Source of the DNA: Streptomyces sp. Mut1
GTDB lineage: Bacteria; Actinomycetota; Actinomycetes; Streptomycetales; Streptomycetaceae
Length of the DNA stretch: 64,000 nucleotides
NCBI RefSeq assembly: GCF_030719295.1
Contig: NZ_CP120997.1
Location: 3,600,501 to 3,664,500 of the forward strand
Reading direction: 5' to 3'
Part shown: one piece after another, positions 45,337 to 53,325 of the stretch
Layout of the letters: each line of letters starts with the position of its first letter
Position numbering within the stretch: position 1 is the first letter of the stretch
The notes under the pieces: model-generated
Told to the model about the DNA's origin: nothing
The model's database searches: none
What the model saw: only the letters and a program-made list of their open reading frames with translations
Translations under genes and position numbers: made by a program

Positions 45337-46197
45337 TCAGCCCTTGACGGCGCCTTCGCCGACGCCCCGGAAGAAGAAGCGCTGGAGCCCGGCGAAGAGG
45401 ACGATGAGCGGGAGCACGGCGATGATCGTGCCCGCCGCGACGAGCCGTTCGTCGTTGGCGAAGGTTCCGTGCAGGTAGTTCAGGCCGATGGTCAGTGTGA
45501 AGTTGTCCGGGTCGCTGAGGACGATCAGCGGCCACAGGAAGTCGTCCCAGGAGCCCATGAACGCGAAGATCGCGACGACGGCGAGGGTGCCCTTGACCGA
45601 GGGCAGCGCGATCCGCAGGAAGCGCTGCCAGACGTTGGCGCCGTCCACGAAGGCCGCCTCCTCGATCTCCACGGGGAGGTTGAGGAACGCGTTGCGCATC
45701 AGCAGGACGTTCATCGCGCCGACCGAGCCCGGCAGCAGCACACCGAGCAGGGTGTTGTTCAGCCCGAGGTCCCGCATGGTGGTGAACTGGGCGATGATGA
45801 TGCCCTCCACGGGCACCAGCATGGCGAGGATGAACGCCAGCGTGGCGGCCCTGCGCCCCCGGTAGCGGAGCCTCGCCAGGGCGTACCCGGCGAGCGCCGA
45901 GCCGACGCAGTTGGTCACCACGTTGGCGGAGGCGACCTTGAGGGAGTTCAGCGCGTAGTCCCAGACGGGAATCGTGTCGGCGACCCGGCTGTAGTTGTCC
46001 AGGGTCGGGTCGCTGGGGAAGAACTTCGGCGGCGAGCTGAAGATGTCCTCGTTCGGGCCCTTCAGCGAGGTCGACAGCTGCCACAGGAACGGCCCGACGG
46101 TCAGCGCCAGGACGGCGAGCAGCAGTACGTAGCGCAGGACGAGCTGCCAGGGCGGGACGCGCCGGCCGTCGGCGTCGGTGGTCTTCAGGAAGCTCAC
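45337..46197 (-). CDS. CUT1 sugar ABC transporter permease (MalG type)
   Basis: 286 residues, six transmembrane helices. The cytoplasmic EAA loop is EEAAFVDGANVWQRFLRIALPSVKG, which docks the ATPase. LSTSLKGPNEDIF follows helix 1. The GTG start overlaps the stop of the first permease gene (GTGA). The ATPase is not encoded in this locus; Streptomyces CUT1 systems usually share MsiK. Confidence 0.92.
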   Translation of the reverse strand: MSFLKTTDADGRRVPPWQLVLRYVLLLAVLALTVGPFLWQLSTSLKGPNEDIFSSPPKFFPSDPTLDNYSRVADTIPVWDYALNSLKVASANVVTNCVGSALAGYALARLRYRGRRAATLAFILAMLVPVEGIIIAQFTTMRDLGLNNTLLGVLLPGSVGAMNVLLMRNAFLNLPVEIEEAAFVDGANVWQRFLRIALPSVKGTLAVVAIFAFMGSWDDFLWPLIVLSDPDNFTLTIGLNYLHGTFANDERLVAAGTIIAVLPLIVLFAGLQRFFFRGVGEGAVKG

Positions 46198-47132
46198 GCG
46201 TCCTCCTTGCGGTCGGCGCGCAGCACCAGGAGCATCAGGCCGACGGTGACGACGAAGATGACGACCGAGATGGCGGAGGCGTAACCGACCCGCCCGCTCA
46301 GTCCGGTGCCGACCCGCTGGACGAGCATCACCAGGGTGGTGTCCTCGCCCGCCGGTCCGCCGGAGGGTCCGGCCATCAGGTAGACCTCGGAGAACACCTT
46401 GAAGGCGGAGACCGAGGAGAGGGCCGCGACCAGCACCATCGTGGAGCGGATGGCGGGCACGGTGACCGTGAAGAAGCGGCGTACGGCTCCGGCGCCGTCC
46501 ACGGACGCGGCCTCGTGCAGCTCCTTGGGCACGTTCGCGAGGGCGGCCAGGTAGATGATCATGTAGTAGCCGAGGCCCTTCCAGACCGTGACCGTCATCG
46601 CGCTGCCCAGCAGCAGCCACTGGTCGCTCAGGAAGCCGACCTTGCCGATGCCGACGGCCTCCAGGACCGCGTTGATCAGTCCCCGGTCGTCCAGCATCCA
46701 GACCCAGATCAGGCCGACGACCACGATGGAGGCGACGACCGGGGTGTAGAAGGCCGAGCGGAAGAACGTGATGCCGGGGATGTGCCGCTGGACGAGCATC
46801 GCCAGCAGCAGCGGCAGGATGACGAGCGCGGGGACGACGCCGAGCACGTACAGGACGCTGTTGCGCAGGCCGGTCCAGAACATCTCGTCGTGCAGCAGCT
46901 CACGGAAGTTCGCCAGGCCGACGTACGAGCCCGGGACCAGGGTGCGCCGGTCGGTGAAGGAGTTGACCAGCGTGCTGAAGAACGGGAAGAGGCTGAAGGC
47001 GCCGACCACGATCAGGCCGGGGGCGGCGAACAGCCAGGGGCTGAGGGGCAGATGGCGCCTGATCCGGGCGCCGGGCCGGCTCCCGGAGCGGGTGCTCCGG
47101 GAGGCCGTGCCGGTGGGGGCGGGGGAGTTCAC
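46194..47132 (-). CDS. CUT1 sugar ABC transporter permease (MalF type)
   Basis: 312 residues, six helices after a basic disordered start; EAA loop KELHEAASVDGAGAVRRFFT. The GTG start lies 8 bp after the binding-protein stop. Forms the heterodimeric channel with the MalG-type partner for import of glycans bound by the lipoprotein. Confidence 0.92.
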   Translation of the reverse strand: MNSPAPTGTASRSTRSGSRPGARIRRHLPLSPWLFAAPGLIVVGAFSLFPFFSTLVNSFTDRRTLVPGSYVGLANFRELLHDEMFWTGLRNSVLYVLGVVPALVILPLLLAMLVQRHIPGITFFRSAFYTPVVASIVVVGLIWVWMLDDRGLINAVLEAVGIGKVGFLSDQWLLLGSAMTVTVWKGLGYYMIIYLAALANVPKELHEAASVDGAGAVRRFFTVTVPAIRSTMVLVAALSSVSAFKVFSEVYLMAGPSGGPAGEDTTLVMLVQRVGTGLSGRVGYASAISVVIFVVTVGLMLLVLRADRKEDA

Positions 47133-47140
47133 GAGGGGGC

Positions 47141-48427
47141 TCAGCTCTGCTGCAACAGCCGGTCACAGGCCTTGACAGCGTTGTCAAGAGCTTCCTTGGG
47201 ACTCTGCTTTCCTTGCAGGGCCTTGGCGATCTGGTTGCGCAGCTCGGTCTTCATCTGCTCGCTGAACAGCACCGGTGTGTAGTTGACGGCCGTCTTCAGG
47301 GACTTGGCGGCGGCGACCCGGACGCGGGTCTCGTCCGTGCCGTCCTCCTTCGTGAAGTACGGGTCGTCGAGCGAGCCCTCGGTGCTCGGGAAGATGGCGA
47401 CCTGCTTGGCGAACTCCATCTGCCGGGTCGCGTCGGTCACGTAGTGGGCGAAGGCCACGGCGGCGGGCTTGCGCTTGGTCTGCGCGTTCACCATGACGCC
47501 CATGACGTACATGTTGGCCTTGCCGGTGCTGCTGACCTGGTCGGTGATGCCGATGTTCTTGTAGAGGCTCGGGGCCTGCTTCTTGAAGTTGGCGAGGTCC
47601 AGCGCGCTGCCCGGGTTCATCGCCACCGACTCGGTGAGGAACTTGTGGCCCGAGGACTCGGGGGTCGCGGTCAGCGCCTGCGGGTCGAGCGCCTTGGCGT
47701 CGTACAGCTCCTTGTAGTGCGTGAGGAGTTCGATGCCCTTGGCGTCGTTGAAGGCGAAGCCGGTGCCCTCCTTGTTCATCAGCTGTCCGCCGTAACGGCC
47801 GAAGTCCTCGATGGTGGGGACGTTGGCGAGGGTGGCGACCTTGCCGTGGCTCTTCCCGGCGAGCTTCAGCCCGGCGGCGAAGACCTCGTCGTACGTGGCC
47901 GGCGGCTGCTGCGGGTCGAGCCCGGCGTCCTTGAAGAGGCGCTTGTTGTAGAACATCGGGCCGGTGTTGAGATACCAGGGGAAGGCGAACGTGCCGTCCG
48001 TGCCGGGTATCTGATGGCTCTTCCAGGCGCCGTCCAGGTACTCCTTGCGATACTGCGGCGCCGCCTTGTCCAGGTCGAGCGCGATGCCCGCCTTGGCCAG
48101 CGGGGCCACCAGGTCGGGCGAGACGTTGACGACGTCGGGCAGGGTGCCGCCGGCCGCGTCCGCGCTGATCTTGTCCGCGTAGCCCTCACCGGGGCGGTCG
48201 ACCCACTTGACCTCGGTGTCCGGGTACTTCTTCTCGAAGTCCGCGATCACCCCGTTGAAGTAGTCCTTGAAGTTCGCCTGGAGGTTCCAGGTCTGGAAGG
48301 TGATCTTCCCTTCGACCTTGCCGGAGGCGTCGGACGAGTCCGAGCCGGACCCACCGCCGCACGCGCTCAACGGCAGGACGGTGGCGAGGACGGCGGCAGT
48401 GGCGACTGCCCTGCGGGAGATGCGCAC
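47141..48427 (-). CDS. Sugar ABC transporter substrate-binding lipoprotein
   Basis: 428 residues. N-terminal MRISRRAVATAAVLATVLPLSAC is a lipoprotein signal with lipobox LSAC. The mature part has the extracellular binding protein type 1 fold (ITFQTWNL start, FPWYLNTGPMFYNKRLFKDAGLD, KRKPAAVAFAHYVTD). By context it binds N-glycan oligosaccharides freed by the GH85 enzyme. GGAG precedes the GTG. First gene of the operon. Confidence 0.92.
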   Translation of the reverse strand: MRISRRAVATAAVLATVLPLSACGGGSGSDSSDASGKVEGKITFQTWNLQANFKDYFNGVIADFEKKYPDTEVKWVDRPGEGYADKISADAAGGTLPDVVNVSPDLVAPLAKAGIALDLDKAAPQYRKEYLDGAWKSHQIPGTDGTFAFPWYLNTGPMFYNKRLFKDAGLDPQQPPATYDEVFAAGLKLAGKSHGKVATLANVPTIEDFGRYGGQLMNKEGTGFAFNDAKGIELLTHYKELYDAKALDPQALTATPESSGHKFLTESVAMNPGSALDLANFKKQAPSLYKNIGITDQVSSTGKANMYVMGVMVNAQTKRKPAAVAFAHYVTDATRQMEFAKQVAIFPSTEGSLDDPYFTKEDGTDETRVRVAAAKSLKTAVNYTPVLFSEQMKTELRNQIAKALQGKQSPKEALDNAVKACDRLLQQS

Positions 48428-48603
48428 GGTGAACGGCTCCTTTGCTCGGACCAGGCGTGCGGACGCTGCCCGGGGCCCCCGGCCCGGCGGGCCGCGTTCG
48501 CCCGACAGACCCTGCAATGCACGTGGACCCAAAGTCAATACATTCACCGGAACGTAATCTTTAGTTATGGCATACATACAGGTCAGGGCCGCGCAGTAGG
48601 CTA

Positions 48604-48655
48604 TTGACGGCTGCTTACTAATGCGCTTTAGATGGAGATTGCTCAAGCGCTTTAG
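48604..48655. promoter_or_regulatory. Divergent promoter with paired LacI operators
   Basis: Two 14-bp palindromes, CTAATGCGCTTTAG (48618-48631) and CTCAAGCGCTTTAG (48642-48655), share the LacI/GalR core AAGCGCTT and are 24 bp apart. On the + strand TTGACG (48604-48609) and TTAGAT (48628-48633), 18 bp apart, form a promoter for the regulator whose -10 is covered by the first operator. On the minus strand TTGAGC lies inside the second operator. The rest of 48428-48768 is AT-richer leader without a gene. Confidence 0.7.
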
Positions 48656-48768
48656 TTGTCCGGGCCTCTTCACTCGACCAAAGAGCCGGGGACGCCTTAC
48701 GATGCCCCGGGGGCGAGCGGACCCGACGATCAGTCAGCACCACGGGGAACGCAGGAAATGAGGCACCG

Positions 48769-49803
48769 GTGGCACCGAAGCGGCCGACCATGAAGGACAT
48801 AGCGCAGCGCGCCGGGGTCTCCGAGAGCGCGGTCTCCTTCGCGCTCAACGACCGGCCGGGCGTCTCGGAGGTCACCCGCGCCCGGGTGCGGCGCGTCGCC
48901 GAACAGCTGGGCTGGCACCCGAGCACCGCCGCCCGCGCCCTGTCCGGCGAGGGCTCGGCCACCGTCGGCCTCGTCGTGGCCCGGCCGGCCGCGAATCTGG
49001 GCGTGGACTCCTTCTTCCTCCAGCTGATCTCCGGCATCCAGGAGGTCCTGGCGGAGCGCCGGCTCGGGCTGCTCTTCCAGGTGGTGGACGACGTGGCCGC
49101 CGAGTGCGGGGTCTACCGCCGCTGGTGGGCCGAGCACCGGGTCGACGGCGTGCTCGTCGTCGACCCGCGCACCGACGACCCCCGCGTCGCCCTCCTGGAC
49201 GAACTGAGCCTGCCCGGCGTCGTCATCGGCGCCCTGCCCGGTACCGACACCGGACCCCACCCGGGCCTCTCGCAGGTCCGCGCCGACGACGCGGGCGCGA
49301 TGGCCGCCGTCGTGGGCCGGCTGCACGAGCTGGGACACCGCCGCATCGTCCACATCGCCGGACTGCCCTCACTCGCGCACACCGACCGCCGCATCCGCTC
49401 CCTGCGCGTGGAGGCCGACCGGCGCGGCCTGACCGGGGCGCACTCGGTGACCACGGACTACTCGGACACCGAGGGCGCCGCGGTGACCCGCCGGGTCCTG
49501 GAGCGGGACGACCCGCCGACCGCGCTGATCTACGACAACGACGTGATGGCGGCGGCCGGGGTGGCCGTGGCGGCGGGCCTGGACGTCCAGGTGCCCGGCG
49601 ATCTGTCGGTGGTCTCGTGGGAGGACTCCGCGCTGTGCCGGCTGACCGCCCCGTGGCTGACCGCGCTCTCCCGGGACACGGTGGCGTTCGGCCGGCTCGC
49701 GGCGCGGGAGCTGACGGCACTGCTCGACGGCGGCCCGGCCCGCACCGTACGGGTGCCGCTGCCCCGGCTCATCGAACGGGGCAGCACGGCGGCGCCGCGC
49801 TAG
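48769..49803 (+). CDS. LacI-family transcriptional regulator of the N-glycan locus
   Basis: 344 residues: LacI HTH (TMKDIAQRAGVSESAVSFALN, residues 6-26, with hinge helix STAARALSG) and a periplasmic-binding-protein-like effector domain. The divergent position and the paired operators make it the local repressor; the inducer is probably a mannose-containing oligosaccharide. The GTG at 48769 has weak AGGAAATGAGG upstream. Confidence 0.92.
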   Translation: MAPKRPTMKDIAQRAGVSESAVSFALNDRPGVSEVTRARVRRVAEQLGWHPSTAARALSGEGSATVGLVVARPAANLGVDSFFLQLISGIQEVLAERRLGLLFQVVDDVAAECGVYRRWWAEHRVDGVLVVDPRTDDPRVALLDELSLPGVVIGALPGTDTGPHPGLSQVRADDAGAMAAVVGRLHELGHRRIVHIAGLPSLAHTDRRIRSLRVEADRRGLTGAHSVTTDYSDTEGAAVTRRVLERDDPPTALIYDNDVMAAAGVAVAAGLDVQVPGDLSVVSWEDSALCRLTAPWLTALSRDTVAFGRLAARELTALLDGGPARTVRVPLPRLIERGSTAAPR

Positions 49804-49805
49804 GC

Positions 49806-49858
49806 CCCTGTCTTCAAACTGCCGTCGTCGCCCGGCAGACGGCAGTTTGAAGACAGGG
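49806..49858. terminator. Long hairpin after the LacI gene
   Basis: A perfect 21-bp inverted repeat (49806-49826 with 49838-49858; arms begin CCCTGTCTTC) with an 11-base loop starts 3 bp after the LacI stop. Unusually long and AT-containing for the genus; no T-run. Confidence 0.8.
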
Positions 49859-49977
49859 CCCTGGGCTCGGACACCCGCTGACCGGAGCGCCCCACGGTCG
49901 GGGCGGGCGGCTGCCGGAAACCGGCAACGGGCGGCGCACCGGCACCGAGGACACAAGGACACTGACCGGCCGGTCAG

Positions 49978-50007
49978 TTGATGACTTCCGTTGGCAGGGT
50001 CCATAAT
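49978..50007 (+). promoter_or_regulatory. Sigma-70-type promoter of a small RNA
   Basis: TTGATG (49978-49983) and CATAAT (50002-50007) are separated by 18 bp, a near-consensus housekeeping promoter. The first RNA hairpin starts 7 bp after the -10. Confidence 0.75.
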
Positions 50008-50013
50008 GCACGG

Positions 50014-50154
50014 GTAGCCCTTCACGCATCCCCCGTCGTGAAGGGCTACACCCCTGTGCGCTCCCCCGGCGGCGCGCGGGCCGCCCCGCCCGCGACCCGC
50101 CGGGGTCTTCACGGGCAAGGGACTCCCCTCGTGGCCCCCTGCCCGTGTTTTTTT
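50014..50154 (+). ncRNA. Candidate small RNA, 6C-like
   Basis: Downstream of the promoter: a perfect 13-bp hairpin (50014-50026/50037-50049) whose loop is CATCCCCCGT; a second C5 loop (TCCCCCGG) flanked by GCGC arms near 50058-50076; then a terminator with 8-bp CACGGGCA/TGCCCGTG stem (50110-50117/50140-50147) and seven T (50148-50154). Two C-rich hairpin loops followed by a terminator is the layout of actinobacterial 6C RNA. No coding frame fits. The interval 49804-50349 contains nothing else but the LacI hairpin. Confidence 0.6.
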
Positions 50155-50349
50155 GAGTTAACAGTGACTTAGAGTGTTTGCGCAAGCCCGCTCCGGGCAC
50201 TGGATCGGAAAGCTCCCCCTCGCGCAACCCCGGGTGTCCCGCCCCCGGGCCGGGGCCCGGGGGTTGGTTACAGTACGAGCCCGTTGACCGAATCGAGCGC
50301 CGCCCGGGACCGGACAGGGGCCTGCGGCGGACGTGAACGTGGGGGCCGG

Positions 50350-50796
50350 ATGGACAACGGCGAAGAGCGCGCGCCGGAGCTGCGGACGCTGCGCCAGAAG
50401 GTCGAGTACATGGTCGAGAAGACCTTCCCCGGCCGCAAGATCTCGGGCCGGGTCTTCGCCGACCTGGTCAAGGAGCGGGGCGGCTCCCTCTCCCACAGCT
50501 ACTTCTCCAACATCCTGGCCGGCAAGGTCACCCAGCCGTCCGAGGAGATCCTCAAGGCGCTCGGTCTCGGCTTCGGCGTGGACTGGCGCTTCTTCAAGGA
50601 GGAGTCCGAGGTCGTCGACGACGTCGTCGCCGGGCTCCAGTTCCTGGCCAAGCGGCGGACCGGCGAGATCAGCGGACTGGCCGGGCGCGGGCTCGACGAG
50701 GACGGACTCCCGCCGGAGCTGCTCCAGTTCGCCCTGGCCCTGCTCCGGGACGCCGAGGACCGCGGGTCCGCCGCCGGCGGCGGACAGCGGGGCTGA
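50350..50796 (+). CDS. XRE-like transcriptional regulator
   Basis: 148 residues. HTH in the first 80 (KISGRVFADLVKERGG, SYFSNILAGKVTQPSEEILKALGLGFGVDWRFF), then an acidic helical tail. Resembles the small XRE proteins that precede ImmA/IrrE-like and MAB_1171c-like genes in Streptomyces. ATG at 50350, preceded by GGGGGCCGG. Three bases separate its stop from the next GTG. Confidence 0.85.
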   Translation: MDNGEERAPELRTLRQKVEYMVEKTFPGRKISGRVFADLVKERGGSLSHSYFSNILAGKVTQPSEEILKALGLGFGVDWRFFKEESEVVDDVVAGLQFLAKRRTGEISGLAGRGLDEDGLPPELLQFALALLRDAEDRGSAAGGGQRG

Positions 50797-50799
50797 CCC

Positions 50800-51360
50800 G
50801 TGTCCATGCGGAAGCTGCGCAGGGAGTGCGAGGAGGGCCTCGCGGAGCTGCCGCTGCCCTCCCCGTTCTCCATACCCGGCCTGGTCGCCAACATGGAGGC
50901 GGCCCGCGGCCGCACCATCGTGCTGCACGAGATGCCCGACCGGCTGGCGCGTGTCAACGCCGCCTGCGGGCTGCGGCTGAAGACCGGCGGGACCAGCTTC
51001 GTGCTCTACCGCAGACGCCCCACCGAGTACCAGACCCAGCACGTCATCCTGCACGAGCTGTGCCACGAGTGGTTCGACCACGGCACCTCGCTCGACGCGG
51101 AACAGCTCCAGCGGCTGCTGCCCGTCTTCGACGCCTCCCTGATCTCCCGGGTCGTCGGTCCCGGCGGAACGCTGACCCCGGACGTCGTACAGGCACGCGC
51201 GCAGTACGACACCCACGACGAACGCATGGCCGAATTCGGCGCCTCACTCATCCCCCGGATGGCCCGCGACGTGACGAGCGATGACATGGTGGGGCGGCTC
51301 GCCAACTCGCTCTCGCGCCCGGTCGCGCACCGCCGCGGGGGCCTGTTCCGCCGCCCGTAA
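50800..51360 (+). CDS. ImmA/IrrE-like metalloprotease-domain protein
   Basis: 186 residues with a zinc-protease motif HELCHEWFDH (HExxH, about residues 85-94) and an upstream LVANMEAARGRTIVLHEMP segment as in ImmA/IrrE-type proteins found with XRE repressors. By analogy it may cleave or relieve the upstream regulator. The GTG directly follows the regulator stop; an ATG two codons on is the alternative. Confidence 0.85.
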   Translation: MSMRKLRRECEEGLAELPLPSPFSIPGLVANMEAARGRTIVLHEMPDRLARVNAACGLRLKTGGTSFVLYRRRPTEYQTQHVILHELCHEWFDHGTSLDAEQLQRLLPVFDASLISRVVGPGGTLTPDVVQARAQYDTHDERMAEFGASLIPRMARDVTSDDMVGRLANSLSRPVAHRRGGLFRRP

Positions 51361-51409
51361 CGCCCGTAACGCCCGCCCCTGTTGCCCCCCACCCACGAGG
51401 ACTTCCGCC

Positions 51410-52666
51410 GTGACCCCGCTCGACCTCGCCGGCTATCTGGTAGCCGGCCTGATGACAGCCGTCGCCCTGTGGCGCATGCCGGCCGCCCTGTGGGGCGACG
51501 AGGAGGACCGCAGACGCCGGGCCCTGTGGGGCTGTTACGCGGGATTCGCCGTCGCGCTGTGGACCAAGACGCGGGTCGTGCGCGTCGGGCTCAACGACAG
51601 CCCGGTCACCGATCTCGCCGTCCTCATCAAGCACTACACGGCGACCATCGCGATTCTGGCCATTCTCAGCTACATCGTGGCCATCTACGGCCAGTACGCG
51701 GACGAGGGGGCCGTCCCCCGGCACGTACGGTTCGCGCGGCTCATCCAGCAGGTGGCGGCCAAGGCGTCCGCCGCCACCCTCGTCCTGCTGACCGTGCTGT
51801 TCTTCACCGTGGTCGACCGCTCCGTCCCCTCGGACCGCTTCGTCGCCGACCACGCCGGGCAGTGGGGCGCGACGCTGTACATGAGCGTGTTCTACCTCTA
51901 CCTCGGCGCGGCGTCCGCCGTCTGCGCCTACCAGTGGGCTCTGGCCACCGCGAGCGCGCGGGCGCGCCATCTGCGGGTGGGGCTCGGGATGATGACGTTC
52001 GCGATGTTCATCGGCGTCGGCTACACCGTCAGCCGGACGCTGTTCCTCTGGGTCAGCGTCGTCGACCACCCGAGCGAGACCTTCGCGCTGCGCTTCGACG
52101 AGGTCACCGAGGCCGCCCAGGTCGTCCTGTTCGCCTTCTTCGCGGTCGGCGCCTCCGTCCCCGCCCTGAGCAACGTCCGCCGCCGCGCCAAGCTCTGGCG
52201 GTCTCAGGTGCGGCTGCACGGCCTCTGGTTCGAGCTGATGGCGGCCTTCCCCGACCAGCCCTTCGAGCCCCCGGCCCCGCTGGCGCGCGAGCTGACCCGC
52301 TTCGACACCCCGGCCGACCTGCGCGTCGACCGCTGGGCCGCGGACATCGCGGACGCGGTGGAGAAACTGCGCCACTACGTGCCCGACGCGCTGTTCCCCG
52401 CCGCGGAGGCCGCCGCCGGGACCGGCGGCCGGGAGCAGGCCGGACCGCTCGCCGACGCGTACTGGATCAAGGCGGCCCTCATCGCCCGCGACGCCGGGGC
52501 ACCGGCGGGCGAGGCGGCGGCCGTCGGCACCCAGCACGCCACCGACCAGGACGGCGAGGTCGCCTGGCTGGTCCGGGTCGCGGCGGCGTACCGCACGGTG
52601 ACCCCGGAACGGGCCCGTCAAATCCTGGAATCCGCTTCCGCGGCGAGCAAGGAGCAGCCGGCATGA
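51410..52666 (+). CDS. MAB_1171c-like multi-pass membrane protein
   Basis: 418 residues with seven hydrophobic helices in the first about 290 (LAGYLVAGLMTAVALWRMP, then ALWGCYAGFAVALWT and others) and a cytoplasmic C-terminal helical domain (RSQVRLHGLWFELMAAFPDQ, PERARQILESA). This is the family placed with XRE and ImmA-like genes in actinobacteria; called a putative transporter or sensor, function unproven. The GTG at 51410 has GAGG upstream. Confidence 0.85.
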   Translation: MTPLDLAGYLVAGLMTAVALWRMPAALWGDEEDRRRRALWGCYAGFAVALWTKTRVVRVGLNDSPVTDLAVLIKHYTATIAILAILSYIVAIYGQYADEGAVPRHVRFARLIQQVAAKASAATLVLLTVLFFTVVDRSVPSDRFVADHAGQWGATLYMSVFYLYLGAASAVCAYQWALATASARARHLRVGLGMMTFAMFIGVGYTVSRTLFLWVSVVDHPSETFALRFDEVTEAAQVVLFAFFAVGASVPALSNVRRRAKLWRSQVRLHGLWFELMAAFPDQPFEPPAPLARELTRFDTPADLRVDRWAADIADAVEKLRHYVPDALFPAAEAAAGTGGREQAGPLADAYWIKAALIARDAGAPAGEAAAVGTQHATDQDGEVAWLVRVAAAYRTVTPERARQILESASAASKEQPA

Positions 52667-53274
52667 GCACCACCGACACCACGGGCACCGCACCGGACGC
52701 CGTGCCCGACCACCGCGTCGCGCGCACGGTGACCGACATCCTCCAGCCGCGCAACCTGCTGCTCGTCGGCATGCTCTCCCTCGGCTACGCGGCGGCCGGG
52801 CACTGGACCGGGCTGCTCTGGGGTCTCCTTGGCGCCCTCTGCGCCGGGATCGTGCCCGCCGGGTACATCGAGTGGGAGCGCGGGCGCGGCACCTGGGGCG
52901 ACCGCCATGTGGTCGACCGCACCAAGCGGGCGCCGATCTTCTTCGTCATCCTCGGTTCCATCGGCGCCGGTTCGGCGGTCATGGTGCTGGGCGGGGCGCC
53001 CGCCGGCATCCTGGCCGCGATGCTCGCGCTGTGGGCGATGACGGTCGTGCTGCTGACGGTCAACACGGTGTGGAAGATCTCCGTGGACGCCTCCGTGGCC
53101 TCGGCCGTCGTCGCCCTGCTCGCCGCCGTCCACTCACCGTGGTGGCTGTTCGGTTATGTGATGACGGCCGCCGTGGCCTGGTCGCGGGTGGCGCTCGGCT
53201 ACCACACGGTCGGCCAGGTGACGGCCGGGACGGCGCTCGGGGCGACGACGGCGTGCGCGTTCCTGTTCGTATGA
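52663..53274 (+). CDS. PAP2-like membrane phosphatase, degenerate active site
   Basis: 203 residues, five to six helices. C-terminal SRVALGYHTVGQVTAGTALG matches PAP2 motif 3, but the usual Asp after the His (H-x3-D) is Gln here. Motif 1 is reduced to DRTKRAPIF. Catalysis is therefore doubtful. The ATG overlaps the stop of the MAB_1171c-like gene, so it belongs to the same operon. Confidence 0.8.
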   Translation: MSTTDTTGTAPDAVPDHRVARTVTDILQPRNLLLVGMLSLGYAAAGHWTGLLWGLLGALCAGIVPAGYIEWERGRGTWGDRHVVDRTKRAPIFFVILGSIGAGSAVMVLGGAPAGILAAMLALWAMTVVLLTVNTVWKISVDASVASAVVALLAAVHSPWWLFGYVMTAAVAWSRVALGYHTVGQVTAGTALGATTACAFLFV

Positions 53275-53325
53275 GCGGGGCCGCGCGTCGTTGAACGGAC
53301 CCGGCGGGCAGTCCAAGGTGGGGGC

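Noticed and set aside
38728..46284. A 2,518-codon open frame on the + strand across the N-glycan operon
   Set aside because: It is antisense to three glycosidases and a permease with clear catalytic motifs; its Val/Gly/Arg-rich composition is the usual shadow of high-GC codon bias.
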